A stretch of DNA of 40,953 nucleotides, taken from the IMG/VR virus record IMGVR_UViG_3300026094_000014, positions 1 to 40,953 of that record, one strand, 5' to 3'. Below the pieces are notes generated by a model. The model saw only the letters and a program-made list of their open reading frames with translations, searched no databases and had not been told where the DNA came from. Shown here piece after piece: positions 14,410 through 23,494 of the stretch. Origin of the DNA: a virus. The position numbers were made by a program, and so were the translations under genes. How positions within the stretch are numbered: the stretch's first letter is position 1; each line of letters opens with the position of its first letter.

Positions 14410-15144
14410 TTAGTTGTTTGCGGAATCTTCTGAAGTGTCGTCCTCTTCGATTTCTTCTTGTACAATTACGTCGGCTTCTTCCAGTTCTATTAACAAAGGA
14501 TATGTAGGTAACGGTATAAACCAGTGATTCCAAGACTGAAATTTGTTTGGTATTTCTTCTAGTTCTTTTTTCCATTCTTCGACCGCGGTGTGTTGTTCCT
14601 GTGTGAGGTCGTCTCTGGATAGGTCATCTTTTGCAACAGCGATTTGACTGTTTAACACCCTAAGCCATGTGTCTCTTGACACAGCAGGAGTTTGATAAGG
14701 AAAGGGCTTGCTCCAGCTGTTAGTTGAAAAGATATATCTTACATTATCAAAATCGTAAGTGTCTTCTACCGGTGTGGGGTCTGGCCGCGTAAAGTATACT
14801 CGACTGTCGTTCTCAAGGCGGTATTCTTTCTGTGGCATTTCGTCTGTGTCTCTTCCAGAATTCACAATAAAATCACAGATTATCGGCTCTTGACGTGCAG
14901 AGACTTTTACAGGAATATTGTTTTCTCCTGCTTGATTGTTGAGAAATGTTAGAAATTCCTCAGATTCTTCGTCTGCTATTTGGTATCCTATTTTGGGATT
15001 TAACAGGCCGGTGTTTTTTTCCACAAAGACCCAGATGATTTCTGGGCCCAAGTATGTTGTTGTTGCTGTGAGACCTTTTTCGTCTGTGGTATACAGATAT
15101 TCATCCGGTAAATTATATGTAAATTCTTGTTCTATATCACTCAT
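14410..15144 (-). CDS. Virion-region protein of unknown function (244 aa)
   Basis: The start at 15144 is chosen because AAGGA precedes it and it falls 11 bases after the stop of the Cys-rich gene; the longer in-frame ORF from 15327 would run 57 codons into that gene with an Arg-rich, shadow-type sequence. The protein is acidic and has no catalytic motif I can name. Visible blocks are TATTTYLGPEIIWVFVEKNT (26-45), YRLENDSRVYFTRPDPTP, NVRYIFSTNSW and a helical stretch with VEEWKKELEEIP before a WNHWFIPLPTYP segment. It ends in an acidic tail. A position directly after the three Gly/Cys-rich genes, in the same unit, suggests a partner such as an assembly helper or a structural companion; this is a guess from context only. 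Confidence 0.65.
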   Translation of the reverse strand: MSDIEQEFTYNLPDEYLYTTDEKGLTATTTYLGPEIIWVFVEKNTGLLNPKIGYQIADEESEEFLTFLNNQAGENNIPVKVSARQEPIICDFIVNSGRDTDEMPQKEYRLENDSRVYFTRPDPTPVEDTYDFDNVRYIFSTNSWSKPFPYQTPAVSRDTWLRVLNSQIAVAKDDLSRDDLTQEQHTAVEEWKKELEEIPNKFQSWNHWFIPLPTYPLLIELEEADVIVQEEIEEDDTSEDSANN

Positions 15145-15155
15145 TGTGTGTTTCC

Positions 15156-15980
15156 TTATCTGTATGTGACTTTGATAAGCCCGGGATTTCCTGGATTTCC
15201 ACAGCGGCAGACACCATCTTCTGTGCCGAAGCTTACTCCGCCGACTCCTGGTGTATAACCCTGGCAAGTGCCAGGATAAGGACCTCCTAGATATAGTCCT
15301 GCAAAATCCTGAGCCCAGTTCCCGCAACTATATCTACAGCAAGATTGTAGCCAAAATACTCCGCCCATTTTATTTACGAGTCCGCCTGGATACGCCACTC
15401 CTGCCATATCCCAGCAGTGATCTGTGACACATCTTGTCCAGAAACAGCCCCTTGCTCCAGCAGCAGCATAATCTCCGCCGTATCCCTGTGCTTGACCGCA
15501 GGTTTTTGTTATTCCACAGTCTTGGAAACAAGTCCAAAGACCTCTAAATCCTCCTTCGGCACAGATTCTTACTTTTTCGTTAAAATCTGTTGTGCAGTCT
15601 ATAGAACACACGCAACTGAAACAACCTGCGCAACCGTCGTTACTGCTTGAGCAGCTAGTGGATCTACCAATTATCATTGCATAGCACTCGCCTTGTGAAA
15701 CAGGCACGGTCTTGGTTACAAAAGCTCCCGATCCCCCTGGAGGTCCTGACCCGCAGCAGCGTGTTCTAGCCGCGCCGCCGCCGCCGCCCCATACACTGAA
15801 AATAGCGCTGGTTGTGCCGGGCGGGGCAATAAAAGTCACACAGCACCAGTCTTGATAGCTGTCGTTTTTACATTCGAAACAGGTTACTTGAAAATCAATT
15901 ACCTTTCCGTTAACAGGTTCGGCTGCTGATGCAACATCGTTTGAATCTGTGATATTTAATAAATTACGTAAACTTGCCAT
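15156..15980 (-). CDS. Glycine- and cysteine-rich adhesin-like protein, paralogue A
   Basis: The 274-aa protein has 26 cysteines and is very glycine-rich. It shares an N-terminal tag (MASLRNLLNI) and a C-terminal strand (GNPGLIKVTYR) with the next two genes upstream. After a short entry domain comes FIAPPGTTSAIFSVWGGGGG (50-69), then PPGGSGAFVTKTVPVSQGE: the pattern of the Gly-rich domain of phage tail tips and adhesins, in which a beta-strand leads into polyglycine. Cysteines lie in pairs and in CxxC-like spacing throughout. No enzymatic motif is visible. It is last of three tandem paralogues behind one late promoter at 18102. A distal adhesin role resembles that proposed for T4-type gp38 but is inferred; metal or disulfide cross-linking is possible. 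Confidence 0.7.
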   Translation of the reverse strand: MASLRNLLNITDSNDVASAAEPVNGKVIDFQVTCFECKNDSYQDWCCVTFIAPPGTTSAIFSVWGGGGGAARTRCCGSGPPGGSGAFVTKTVPVSQGECYAMIIGRSTSCSSSNDGCAGCFSCVCSIDCTTDFNEKVRICAEGGFRGLWTCFQDCGITKTCGQAQGYGGDYAAAGARGCFWTRCVTDHCWDMAGVAYPGGLVNKMGGVFWLQSCCRYSCGNWAQDFAGLYLGGPYPGTCQGYTPGVGGVSFGTEDGVCRCGNPGNPGLIKVTYR

Positions 15981-15985
15981 ATTTT

Positions 15986-16876
15986 TTACCTATAAACTAC
16001 TTTAACCATGCCTGGCCCGCCGCCCATTGCGTCACAACTGCCGTCGCCGCATGTGTTTGAACTCATTGCGCCCATTCCTGGAGTATGCTGAAGTGCTCCG
16101 CTTCCTAGACCGATAGCAGCACACTGGGCGAAATGATTGCGACAGGCATTTCCCTGCATTCTTACCATTGAGTGGCCGCCTTCTTTGGAAAACAAACCGC
16201 CTGGATACGGTACAGCAACTTTCCACCAACAGGAATTGTCTTGGCAGCAACAATAGTGCATTAGGAATCCCGGAATGCCGTATGCTCCGCAATCTGCTCC
16301 ATAATATTGAGTGCAGCAGCTTTCGTAATCGTTGAAGTAGATCCAGCCTTCGCCTAGAGGGCCTGATCCACAACATGTCTGCCATAAACATTGACAGCAA
16401 CCTACGCCTCCGTATCCGCCATCTGCGCAAAAGTTCGTAAGTCCGGTGCCTATTACAAAACTGCAGCAGCCGTCGCAGCCTCTTGCAGGTGCTTGAAAAT
16501 CACAGCGGCTACATTTACCGCCGTGTCCTGCGCAGAGAAGATAGCAATCGCCTTCGCTTACGCCTGTTACGGTTTTTTTAGCGTATGCTCCGGACCAGCC
16601 CGGAAGTCCGCCGTGACAACCTCTAGAACCAGCACCGCCGCCGCCGCCGCCCCAGACGTGAAACTCTACTTCGCTTACTCCGGCAGGAACACACCATCCG
16701 CAGACTGTGCCTCTGTTGTAGGAGTCACAACAGCCGGAATGACAGTCAAAACCATTACAGTATGCAATTAGAGTAAGTGTTTCCCCTGCATATTGACTAA
16801 CTCGTACCGCGCCGGAGTCTATGTCAGTTTGAGTAACTTGATCGTATTTGTCTAATAGGTCTCTTAGTTTTGCCAT
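15986..16876 (-). CDS. Glycine- and cysteine-rich adhesin-like protein, paralogue B
   Basis: The 296-aa protein has 31 cysteines, the most of the three. It begins MAKLRDLLDKYDQ and shows CVPAGVSEVEFHVWGGGGGG at 62-81, LPGWSGAYAKKTVTGVSEG, then FVIGTGLTNFCADGGYGGVG, a block shared almost word for word with paralogue C (FITGTGLTNFCAEGG). YPGGLFSKEGG and the end GPGMVKVVYR are also shared. Several runs of two or three adjacent cysteines occur (GCC, TCC, YCCC). Its ATG overlaps the stop of paralogue C by one base (TAATG), so translation is coupled. The Gly-rich domain points to a tail adhesin; function is not established. Confidence 0.7.
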   Translation of the reverse strand: MAKLRDLLDKYDQVTQTDIDSGAVRVSQYAGETLTLIAYCNGFDCHSGCCDSYNRGTVCGWCVPAGVSEVEFHVWGGGGGGAGSRGCHGGLPGWSGAYAKKTVTGVSEGDCYLLCAGHGGKCSRCDFQAPARGCDGCCSFVIGTGLTNFCADGGYGGVGCCQCLWQTCCGSGPLGEGWIYFNDYESCCTQYYGADCGAYGIPGFLMHYCCCQDNSCWWKVAVPYPGGLFSKEGGHSMVRMQGNACRNHFAQCAAIGLGSGALQHTPGMGAMSSNTCGDGSCDAMGGGPGMVKVVYR

Positions 16877-17748
16877 TAATAACTCCAGCTTATCTTAATT
16901 AGCCCTGGTCCTCCTGGGTACCCGCAACAACAGCCGTCGCCGCAGGCTCTTGATGAGTTTCCGCCCATTCCGACTGCAATATATTCTCTGGTTCCACCAA
17001 ACATTCCAGCTGCAAAATGACCCGGGCGGCATCTATCACAGTTCGGGACTATATTACAGTGAGCGCCCATTACCTGTAAACTGTTGCCGGAACTGTTTAA
17101 TCCTCCAGGAGATCTAAAAACCTGTTGAAACGCACACCAGTTACCATCTAGATCGCAGTTTGCAATAATTTGACTGTGTCTACCCGGAATGCCACAATTT
17201 GTGCCGTAATAACATGCACATTCGGTGTCGTAGTTAGGCGCTTGATACATGCCGCACGCGTCGTTTACGGGAAAATTATTATGTATACAAAGCTGAGTAC
17301 AGCCAGGCAATCCGCCTTCTGCACAAAAATTTGTTAGGCCTGTGCCTGTTATAAAAGAAGTGCATCCTCTAAAACCACAGGTATTATCGGATGAACAACA
17401 GGTTGCTGGACCAACACACATGAGATATTGCTCTCCTGTAATATCAGTTTCGGTAACCCGCACAGTTTGTCTAGCATATGCACCGCTTCCTCCGGGCCAG
17501 CCAAATGCACAACCGCAAGAGCCAGCACCGCCGCCACCGCCGCCCCAGGCTTCGAACGTAACAAGTCTTGCATCGTCTGGCACTACCCATTGATCAAAAC
17601 AAGACTTGTCATTATCAGTATCAAATACCTGTGTGCATCTATTCATAAAGTATACCGACTCGTCTGCCCATTCTAAAAAAGCAGGCTGTGCAAGCGAATC
17701 GAAATATTCTGCAGGTGCTATATCTAAGAGCTGTCTCAATGAAGCCAT
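16876..17748 (-). CDS. Glycine- and cysteine-rich adhesin-like protein, paralogue C
   Basis: The 290-aa protein has 25 cysteines. It begins MASLRQLLDIAPAEYFD; the first nine residues match paralogue A nearly exactly, so this short tag may be a docking or chaperone-binding segment. DDARLVTFEAWGGGGGGAG near 58-76 is the polyglycine entry, followed by WPGGSGAYARQTVRVTE and FITGTGLTNFCAEGGLPG. Near the end GCCCGYPGGPGLIKISW gives three adjacent cysteines. It follows a 110-aa structural gene by one base (17749) and overlaps paralogue B by one base, so the three are a polycistronic set. Differences among the three lie mainly in the second half, as expected of receptor-contacting parts. No active site is seen. 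Confidence 0.7.
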   Translation of the reverse strand: MASLRQLLDIAPAEYFDSLAQPAFLEWADESVYFMNRCTQVFDTDNDKSCFDQWVVPDDARLVTFEAWGGGGGGAGSCGCAFGWPGGSGAYARQTVRVTETDITGEQYLMCVGPATCCSSDNTCGFRGCTSFITGTGLTNFCAEGGLPGCTQLCIHNNFPVNDACGMYQAPNYDTECACYYGTNCGIPGRHSQIIANCDLDGNWCAFQQVFRSPGGLNSSGNSLQVMGAHCNIVPNCDRCRPGHFAAGMFGGTREYIAVGMGGNSSRACGDGCCCGYPGGPGLIKISWSY

Positions 17749-17749
17749 T

Positions 17750-18082
17750 CTAAGTTCCTATAATTATCCAACCGTATGTAATTCCACTGTACATCAGTGT
17801 AAGAGAAGTTCCGTTCAAATCTAAATCTAGATCTTCTGCACTTCCAGATATCAACGATCCGTTTCGTGCTAGGTCTACATTGTTGTTTGCAAAGTCTCCG
17901 CCTACATCAATAATTTGAAGAGTATCATTTACTAACAATGAGTTGTTGGCTGGAAGAGTAATTGTAAAGGCGCCTCCTGTAGAGTCTGCTAATATTCGGT
18001 CATTAACAGATGCATTGAAATTTGCACTTACTTCTCTTATAACAGGGCCTGCTGTTCCTGTGGTTGATATGTATCGTCCCAT
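17750..18082 (-). CDS. Small beta-rich structural protein (110 aa)
   Basis: This protein has the pattern FTITLPANNSLLVNDTLQII, DVGG, LARNGSLI, DLDLDLNG and YGWIIIGT. It is the classic series of short strands found at the tips of tail fibres and in small fibre-associated proteins of phages (TLPA...GD.I.I.D..G...N.....RNG..I.G......L...........W......). It is first in the unit with the three Cys/Gly-rich genes and has a late-type box 20 bases upstream. It probably trimerises as a fibre component; no cysteine is present, in sharp contrast to its neighbours. Confidence 0.65.
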   Translation of the reverse strand: MGRYISTTGTAGPVIREVSANFNASVNDRILADSTGGAFTITLPANNSLLVNDTLQIIDVGGDFANNNVDLARNGSLISGSAEDLDLDLNGTSLTLMYSGITYGWIIIGT

Positions 18083-18101
18083 GTATCTTTCCTCGTTAAA
18101 G

Positions 18102-18109
18102 TATTTATG
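18102..18109 (-). promoter_or_regulatory. T4-type late promoter box (CATAAATACT)
   Basis: On the - strand this reads CATAAATA followed by CT, as at 37040 and 33693. It lies 20 bases before the 110-aa gene and overlaps the stop codon of the 106-aa gene (18105-18107). It should drive the 110-aa gene, the three Cys/Gly-rich genes and the 244-aa gene. Confidence 0.6.
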
Positions 18110-18425
18110 TCGCTGCTGTTTCTATGCCGAAAGCAACTGCACTTACATTTGCGCTTGATGAATATACGACTATGTTCTTTGTAGCATCAAGAACAATGCC
18201 GGTTCTTTCTAAGACGCCTTTGGACAGTATTTCTGCATCGTATTCGATGTATTCTGCGTTTGTCGGCGTCTGGTTGTCTGAAATTGCAATTCTTACTGCT
18301 ATTGCAGAATTACTGCGGTTGCATATTGATATACTTGCCACAGTAAACGTATTTGCCGGGCATGTGTATATTGTAGTGTCTGTGGCTGCTGTTAAATCAG
18401 CTGCGCCTATTCTTCCTGTTGCCAT
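18105..18425 (-). CDS. Small virion protein (106 aa)
   Basis: The product MATGRIGAADLTAATDTTIY ... SISICNRSNSAIAVRIAIS ... EYIEYDAEILSKGVLERTGI ... VVYSSSANVSAVAFGIE is a single beta-sandwich-like sequence of the kind found as short accessory structural proteins in the fibre cluster of T4-like marine phages. It resembles in layout the 109-aa product at 29040 (both have strands that read as N-L-T/N-R-S, V-x-V-x-I and end in an AVAF/AVLSYVEV strand), so the two may be distant paralogues, each following or preceding a giant fibre gene. Function is unknown. Confidence 0.6.
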   Translation of the reverse strand: MATGRIGAADLTAATDTTIYTCPANTFTVASISICNRSNSAIAVRIAISDNQTPTNAEYIEYDAEILSKGVLERTGIVLDATKNIVVYSSSANVSAVAFGIETAAT

Positions 18426-18436
18426 TTAATTCTCCG

Positions 18437-21400
18437 TTAATTTAAAAAGTAATGCATTGCTAGAGGAACGCCGTCGACTCCTTCTGGAAAGTTCATTTTC
18501 TGTAAAACATTAATTTGATTTCCTGAGGTAGTTAATATACGGTCTGTATCTATCTGTACTTGACCTGCTGTAATACTATTTACGTTAAGTGTTGCAGCGC
18601 CGCCGCCAATCTGTGATGTAATATAGGTCCTGATTGCTCTTTGAGTAGGAACAATATTATCACTGTTAGCTGCAAAAGTTCCGTCTGTGCTAAATTCTTC
18701 AATACGCGCCCCTGAGCCACCTAGTGCAAGCTCGCCGAGAGATAGTTCTTGCAGTCCTGCGATATTGAATGCATCTGCATTTAGAGACGCAACTCCAGTA
18801 GCCTGTTCAACGGAAAATAAATCGCCTACTCTGAAGTTACCATCCTGGTCAGTGGTTGTAAAAAATACTCTACCGCCGCCGGATTCTGTTGTTTCTGCTT
18901 CTGAATCTGGCTCGTACTCAGGTTCGTTTGGATAATTTGTTTCTTCTTTATTACCGGTGCCGATATCAAGAAAATCATGACCTGTAAGTCGCACCTGACT
19001 GTATCTAATTCGTAACACCATATCTTCGTCATGATCTGGTGCTTCTGACACAGTAAGATTTGGCGATATCTGAAATTGCGCAGTATAGTCTCCTTCGTCT
19101 CCAAGAAACTCTCTTACAACTACTAATTTAAAATATTGATTAGGCAATCCTGCGAATTCGATATTACTGCCTGGTTGGGGCCGTTCGCTGAGATTTTTAA
19201 CTCTTACAAATTGACCTGGCTGGAACCTGTCTGCAAATCCATCTCCAGACACTGCAATACTGGCAGTATTATAAGCAGTTCCTCGATCGATCCAAGTAGG
19301 TTGAGATAATACACCGTCAGCTACTCTAATCTGATACGGTGCTTCAACTGTGTTATTTGGATCTACTATAGTTAATCCTTGGTCAGCAGCGGGTTGTGTA
19401 TATCCTGAGCCCGGATCCCATATTAGAACTTTAGAAATTTTACCATTGTCTACAACAGCTCTTCCTTTTGCAGACTCTGCATATCCGCCGCCCGGCGGTG
19501 GGTCAAACGTTAGCCGTGGTTCTATTACATAGGCAGTTGACGAATCTAAACTATTTTCTATGCTTTTGCCTGTAACATGATCCCACCCGGGAGTGTCGTC
19601 ACTATATTTGTAAATTTCTGCACGCTTTGTTCCCGGGTTATAAGAATCTATATAGCCATATTGACCTGCACCTTTACCTGCAACTAGCCACACTGCCATG
19701 CCTTCGTATTCGCCAGCAGTTGCAACTGGGTCAGTTGCTGATATTGTTATTCCAGTAGCGTCTCCTATCTGCGCAGTATTGTCTCTAGAGACATAATCTT
19801 CTCCACCGAGGTTGTCATTTGGATCTAGCAATCTTACTTCAAATATACCGCCAGTTTCAGTGGTTATAGAATCAATTTCTTCGTTGAATCCGTCTCCAGA
19901 TATAGTAAACTCGGTTTCAGCTGGAGTATAATCTTGTCCTGCATTAAGGTATTGGAAAACTAAAATATCATCGCCGTCGGTTAAAACACTATCCACTATT
20001 GCTTCAAAACTTCTGTTGTCTACCTTAGCAGTGATAGGAATTTCAGTATTATCTACGCCTTCAGATATTGTTCCAAAAGAGCCGTAAGACGAGTTACCGT
20101 TGGTTGCTCTTATTTTGCCGCCGTTTTCTGCTAGATATCCGATATATCCATAATAAGAGAATACAGATACTAGTTCCGATCTTCCTAAATTGGTTACCCA
20201 GGCTCCTATTCCATCTGATAATACCTGCGTAAAGTCGTTTGCTACGATCGAATCGTTACCACTGTTGTGAAGATCTCCGTCTACTTTCATACCAATGCAA
20301 CCGGTGCCGAATGTCGTGACATTTTGTACGTAGGGCGATTTATTTCTAATCCATACACGCTCGTCTGCTGGCCCCCAGCCTGGATCAAGGCTGCAGTATG
20401 CGCCTGCTAATGGTCGTAATGTATCGTATTCTATATCTGCACGTAGTCCTGTCGGACTTGCTGTTCCTGTAGTTCCGCTTGACGCAGGCTGCACTACTAC
20501 TATACGATCGTCTACTGCATAGGTTTCGCCTGTTGTTCCGGCAACATTATTCCAGTCTGTATCTCCTAGATTGGTTATTTTATATTCTTGATCTATAATT
20601 AATAGCTCGGGATCTATGTCAGTAATTGTAGTATTATCTACTCTTCTACCGTCTAGACCTGTTACTGTGCAATTTCGTAACCCTGTACCGTTTCTAAGAA
20701 AGAACATGTTTTCAGTAACAGAACCCAATACAGAATTTACATAATAGCGAGCAGCAGTAAGTGATTTATAATTTCCAGTATAAATTAAATCATACTGCAC
20801 AGCGTCTATATATCTAGCAAAAAAATCTTGATAATGATCTTCGTTTACTGTGTATGATGGATATTCGTCCTTTACAAATGCTATTGCTTCTGCAATCAAA
20901 AAGTCCTTATTTTTTGCGATTGCTTCGCGAGCAAAAGTATAATTTGTAGATGTTTGCGGTGTGTTTGCTCCAGCAATCAAAGGAGTTGTAGAGTCTTGAG
21001 TTCCGCCGTTAAGTTCGAAATCAACGTAATCAAAAATCTGCTGGAATAAATCTGTTACAATGTCAGAAACAGCAGAATTGCCAACTACCGGATTAGTGTC
21101 AACATAGCTTTCTGTGTTTGTTGATGACGCTGTAATATCATCAACTCCTAACACTATCGAATCTACTATATTTTTTAGTCTATCAACAGCATCTAGAGAT
21201 TTTGGTACATCGTTAGACTGTACAAAACCGGCAGCCGGTGTAACCTTGGTAGACCTTAATTCGTCGCCGACTATTGCAGTTTGTTGCGGAACTGAAATAG
21301 GTAGAACTTCTGATTGAATGCCTGTTTTTACAAAAATTGTATTGTTAGGAATAATCTGTTCTGGTAAATTAGCAGTGCCATTCGTGACTGTTTCTGTTAT

Positions 21401-23494
21401 GATTCCAATTAGAGAAGATATAATAGTCTGTGCGTTCAATTCTTCATCTAACTCAGAGTCTTTAAATTGATCAAAAACAGGCGTTGCTGAATTGAGTGTT
21501 TGATAGCTAGTGTCTGGGTCGACATTCGAAATTACGGCATCAATTAGAGTGTCCAAATAATCTAAAACATCGTTGTTTTCAGCAGATTTATTTTCTACAA
21601 GCACTAAATCGTTGTTATCATAATCAATAGCAGCTTGTCTTACATCTGTGTTTCCGCTATAGCTTAGGTCATGAATAATAGCGTCAACTATTATACCCAC
21701 GTCAACGAAAGCAATGTTGCTATCATATTCTGAATAATCGCCGGTAAAAGGTGCGTTAGATTCGGCAATTTGATAATCTATATACTGTGTAATTTCTTGC
21801 TGAATAAATGCACGATTCAAAATAAGTAATGATTTTGCGTTTGGATTGAGTGCGCCTAATTCTACTTCCTTAGCAGCATATTCTATACTTGCCCAAGGTT
21901 GGTCGATTGTAGTTCCGTTAACCGGCGCTGGTCTGTCGAATCCGTCGTTGCTGTTTACGTACCAAACGTTTTCTTTTGAACCAAAAAACTTCCATGCCGG
22001 CAGTTGCGTAGTCTCATCTACTGCTAAAACTTGTCCGTTTTGGCCTATTGGTAATCTACTAGGGCCGCTGCCGCTGTATATAAGGAGATCCCCGTCTTGA
22101 TCTAAAACACCATTCTCTGGTCCGCCAGCGAGAATATTCCAATATTCGCCGAGAAGATCTTGTTCAGGACTGTTTTCATCTACCGAGTCGTCGGCTGTGT
22201 GTGTTTGAACGCATACATAACTGTTAACACTTTCGTTTACTGTGCCGACGTTAGTTGTGTAACTTACTACGTCTCCTAAGTCGTAAAAATCTCCATTCGT
22301 CCATTCTTCTTTCCAAAACAGACCACTGTTAAGCCTTTCCCAATATTCAGGCCAGTCTGAAAAATTTTCACTGTCGCCTGGATGAATCTCTTGATCATGG
22401 TCTTGTATACATAGGTATGTATATCCGCCTACTCTTACAACATCTCCTACTTTATAATGTTGATTTGTGCTATCTGTCTGATAGTCTCCGACAAATCTAA
22501 ATCCAGTGTTAAATAAATCCCAATCATTGGGATTTTCTGTAGGCTTACTGTTGCTGTTATTTGTAACAGCAACAAAGTTGTAGCCGCCGTATGTAACAAA
22601 ATCTCCAGGCTGGTACAATGTGTCTTTATCCCAGCTATCTTCAAATTCAAAGCCTTCTACAAATTGACTCCATTTGTCTTCGTCAGTTGTAAATAGAAGA
22701 TCACTTGTGTGCGGAGTTTCGCAAATCCATAAACCTGCCCCGTATTTAACTACGTCATTTATTCTGTATCTCACAGAAGGAGACCAGGTATTTCTATATT
22801 CAATACCTTTGTGAAAATCGTCCCATTTGTTTTGATCATCTTCTAATCCGAGTGCTATGCTCGAAGAACTTGTATGACCTGTATTACAAACGTAAACTTT
22901 GCCGCCGTATCTAACAACATCATTTAGTCTATATTCTGTATTAATTGTCCAGGTATCTCTCCATTCTATACCTTTAGAGAAAAACTCCCATTTATCTGAA
23001 TCTGATTCTAAGCCGCCGGTTTCGGCATCACTTGTAGAAGCAGAAGTATGTGCATCTATACATATATAGATAGTAGAATTATATTTTACTATATCATTAA
23101 CTTTGTATCTTTCAGACGTTGTCCAAAGACTTTTATAATCGAATCCTTCTGCAAACAAATCCCATTTAGAAGAGTCTGCTTCTAGTCCGTTTTCAAATGT
23201 CGCCGCGCTAGTATGAGCAGTATTTGCTATGTAAAGATATCCGCCGTACTTAACAATGTCGTTGACCTTGTAGTATGTATCGGTGTCCCAGTCGTCTTTC
23301 CATTCTTGGCCGTCTGATATTTTATTCCAGAAGGATTCTAGATCAGTAGGAAAATCGTCTGAACTTATATGTCCGGCAATACAAACATAGGTATTGCCGC
23401 CGTTTCTTACTACATCATCTTTATAGTATTCATTACTAGCGGTCCAGTTGCCTTTCCAGACAAATCTTATTCTTCCTAATTTAAATTCAGCCAT
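18437..23494 (-). CDS. Giant tail-fibre-like protein (1685 aa) with eight carbohydrate-binding-like modules
   Basis: Residues about 14-455 hold eight modules of 50-60 residues with the pattern W-x3-W-x(5-6)-Y-x2-(N/G)D-x-V-x-Y-G-x2-Y-x-C-x3-H-(T/S)S ... W, which resembles the small CBM5/12 (ChiC-type) carbohydrate-binding fold. Next come two helical modules (near 559 and 860), a parallel beta-helix-like region (VLPISVPQQTAIVGDELRST near 729; YVQNVTTFGTGCIGMKVDG near 1055), and a C-terminal module with DQDGNFRVGDLFSVEQATG (1547-1565) and VPTQRAIRTYI. The 1716-aa gene downstream in coordinates is a clear paralogue. The gene has an ATAAATA box 19 bases upstream. It is a tail or baseplate appendage by type; host-glycan binding is inferred from the modules. 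Confidence 0.75.
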   Translation of the reverse strand: MAEFKLGRIRFVWKGNWTASNEYYKDDVVRNGGNTYVCIAGHISSDDFPTDLESFWNKISDGQEWKDDWDTDTYYKVNDIVKYGGYLYIANTAHTSAATFENGLEADSSKWDLFAEGFDYKSLWTTSERYKVNDIVKYNSTIYICIDAHTSASTSDAETGGLESDSDKWEFFSKGIEWRDTWTINTEYRLNDVVRYGGKVYVCNTGHTSSSSIALGLEDDQNKWDDFHKGIEYRNTWSPSVRYRINDVVKYGAGLWICETPHTSDLLFTTDEDKWSQFVEGFEFEDSWDKDTLYQPGDFVTYGGYNFVAVTNNSNSKPTENPNDWDLFNTGFRFVGDYQTDSTNQHYKVGDVVRVGGYTYLCIQDHDQEIHPGDSENFSDWPEYWERLNSGLFWKEEWTNGDFYDLGDVVSYTTNVGTVNESVNSYVCVQTHTADDSVDENSPEQDLLGEYWNILAGGPENGVLDQDGDLLIYSGSGPSRLPIGQNGQVLAVDETTQLPAWKFFGSKENVWYVNSNDGFDRPAPVNGTTIDQPWASIEYAAKEVELGALNPNAKSLLILNRAFIQQEITQYIDYQIAESNAPFTGDYSEYDSNIAFVDVGIIVDAIIHDLSYSGNTDVRQAAIDYDNNDLVLVENKSAENNDVLDYLDTLIDAVISNVDPDTSYQTLNSATPVFDQFKDSELDEELNAQTIISSLIGIITETVTNGTANLPEQIIPNNTIFVKTGIQSEVLPISVPQQTAIVGDELRSTKVTPAAGFVQSNDVPKSLDAVDRLKNIVDSIVLGVDDITASSTNTESYVDTNPVVGNSAVSDIVTDLFQQIFDYVDFELNGGTQDSTTPLIAGANTPQTSTNYTFAREAIAKNKDFLIAEAIAFVKDEYPSYTVNEDHYQDFFARYIDAVQYDLIYTGNYKSLTAARYYVNSVLGSVTENMFFLRNGTGLRNCTVTGLDGRRVDNTTITDIDPELLIIDQEYKITNLGDTDWNNVAGTTGETYAVDDRIVVVQPASSGTTGTASPTGLRADIEYDTLRPLAGAYCSLDPGWGPADERVWIRNKSPYVQNVTTFGTGCIGMKVDGDLHNSGNDSIVANDFTQVLSDGIGAWVTNLGRSELVSVFSYYGYIGYLAENGGKIRATNGNSSYGSFGTISEGVDNTEIPITAKVDNRSFEAIVDSVLTDGDDILVFQYLNAGQDYTPAETEFTISGDGFNEEIDSITTETGGIFEVRLLDPNDNLGGEDYVSRDNTAQIGDATGITISATDPVATAGEYEGMAVWLVAGKGAGQYGYIDSYNPGTKRAEIYKYSDDTPGWDHVTGKSIENSLDSSTAYVIEPRLTFDPPPGGGYAESAKGRAVVDNGKISKVLIWDPGSGYTQPAADQGLTIVDPNNTVEAPYQIRVADGVLSQPTWIDRGTAYNTASIAVSGDGFADRFQPGQFVRVKNLSERPQPGSNIEFAGLPNQYFKLVVVREFLGDEGDYTAQFQISPNLTVSEAPDHDEDMVLRIRYSQVRLTGHDFLDIGTGNKEETNYPNEPEYEPDSEAETTESGGGRVFFTTTDQDGNFRVGDLFSVEQATGVASLNADAFNIAGLQELSLGELALGGSGARIEEFSTDGTFAANSDNIVPTQRAIRTYITSQIGGGAATLNVNSITAGQVQIDTDRILTTSGNQINVLQKMNFPEGVDGVPLAMHYFLN
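22120..23455 (-). repeat. Eight CBM5/12-like modules in the 1685-aa protein
   Basis: Eight in-frame units start WKGNW, WKDDW, YKSLW, WRDTW, YRNTW, FEDSW, FVGDY and WKEEW. Most carry a YKVNDIVKYGG-type core and a Cys followed by His-Thr-Ser. Units 6 and 7 have drifted, and unit 6 lacks Cys and His. Aromatic residues recur at fixed places, as in small carbohydrate-binding modules. Confidence 0.75.

Noticed and set aside
15145-15327. N-terminal extension of the 244-aa protein
   Set aside because: The extra residues are Arg/Ser-rich and antiphase to the Cys/Gly-rich gene; AAGGA precedes the ATG at 15144.
16391-16771. A 126-aa + strand reading frame opposite paralogue B
   Set aside because: Its Ala/Val-rich sequence is what Gly/Cys codons give on the other strand; there is no ribosome site and the - strand gene is clearly real.
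14410-18082. A diversity-generating retroelement acting on the Cys/Gly-rich genes
   Set aside because: No reverse transcriptase gene or template repeat is present in the window, and the differences among the paralogues are not limited to adenine positions as far as can be seen.
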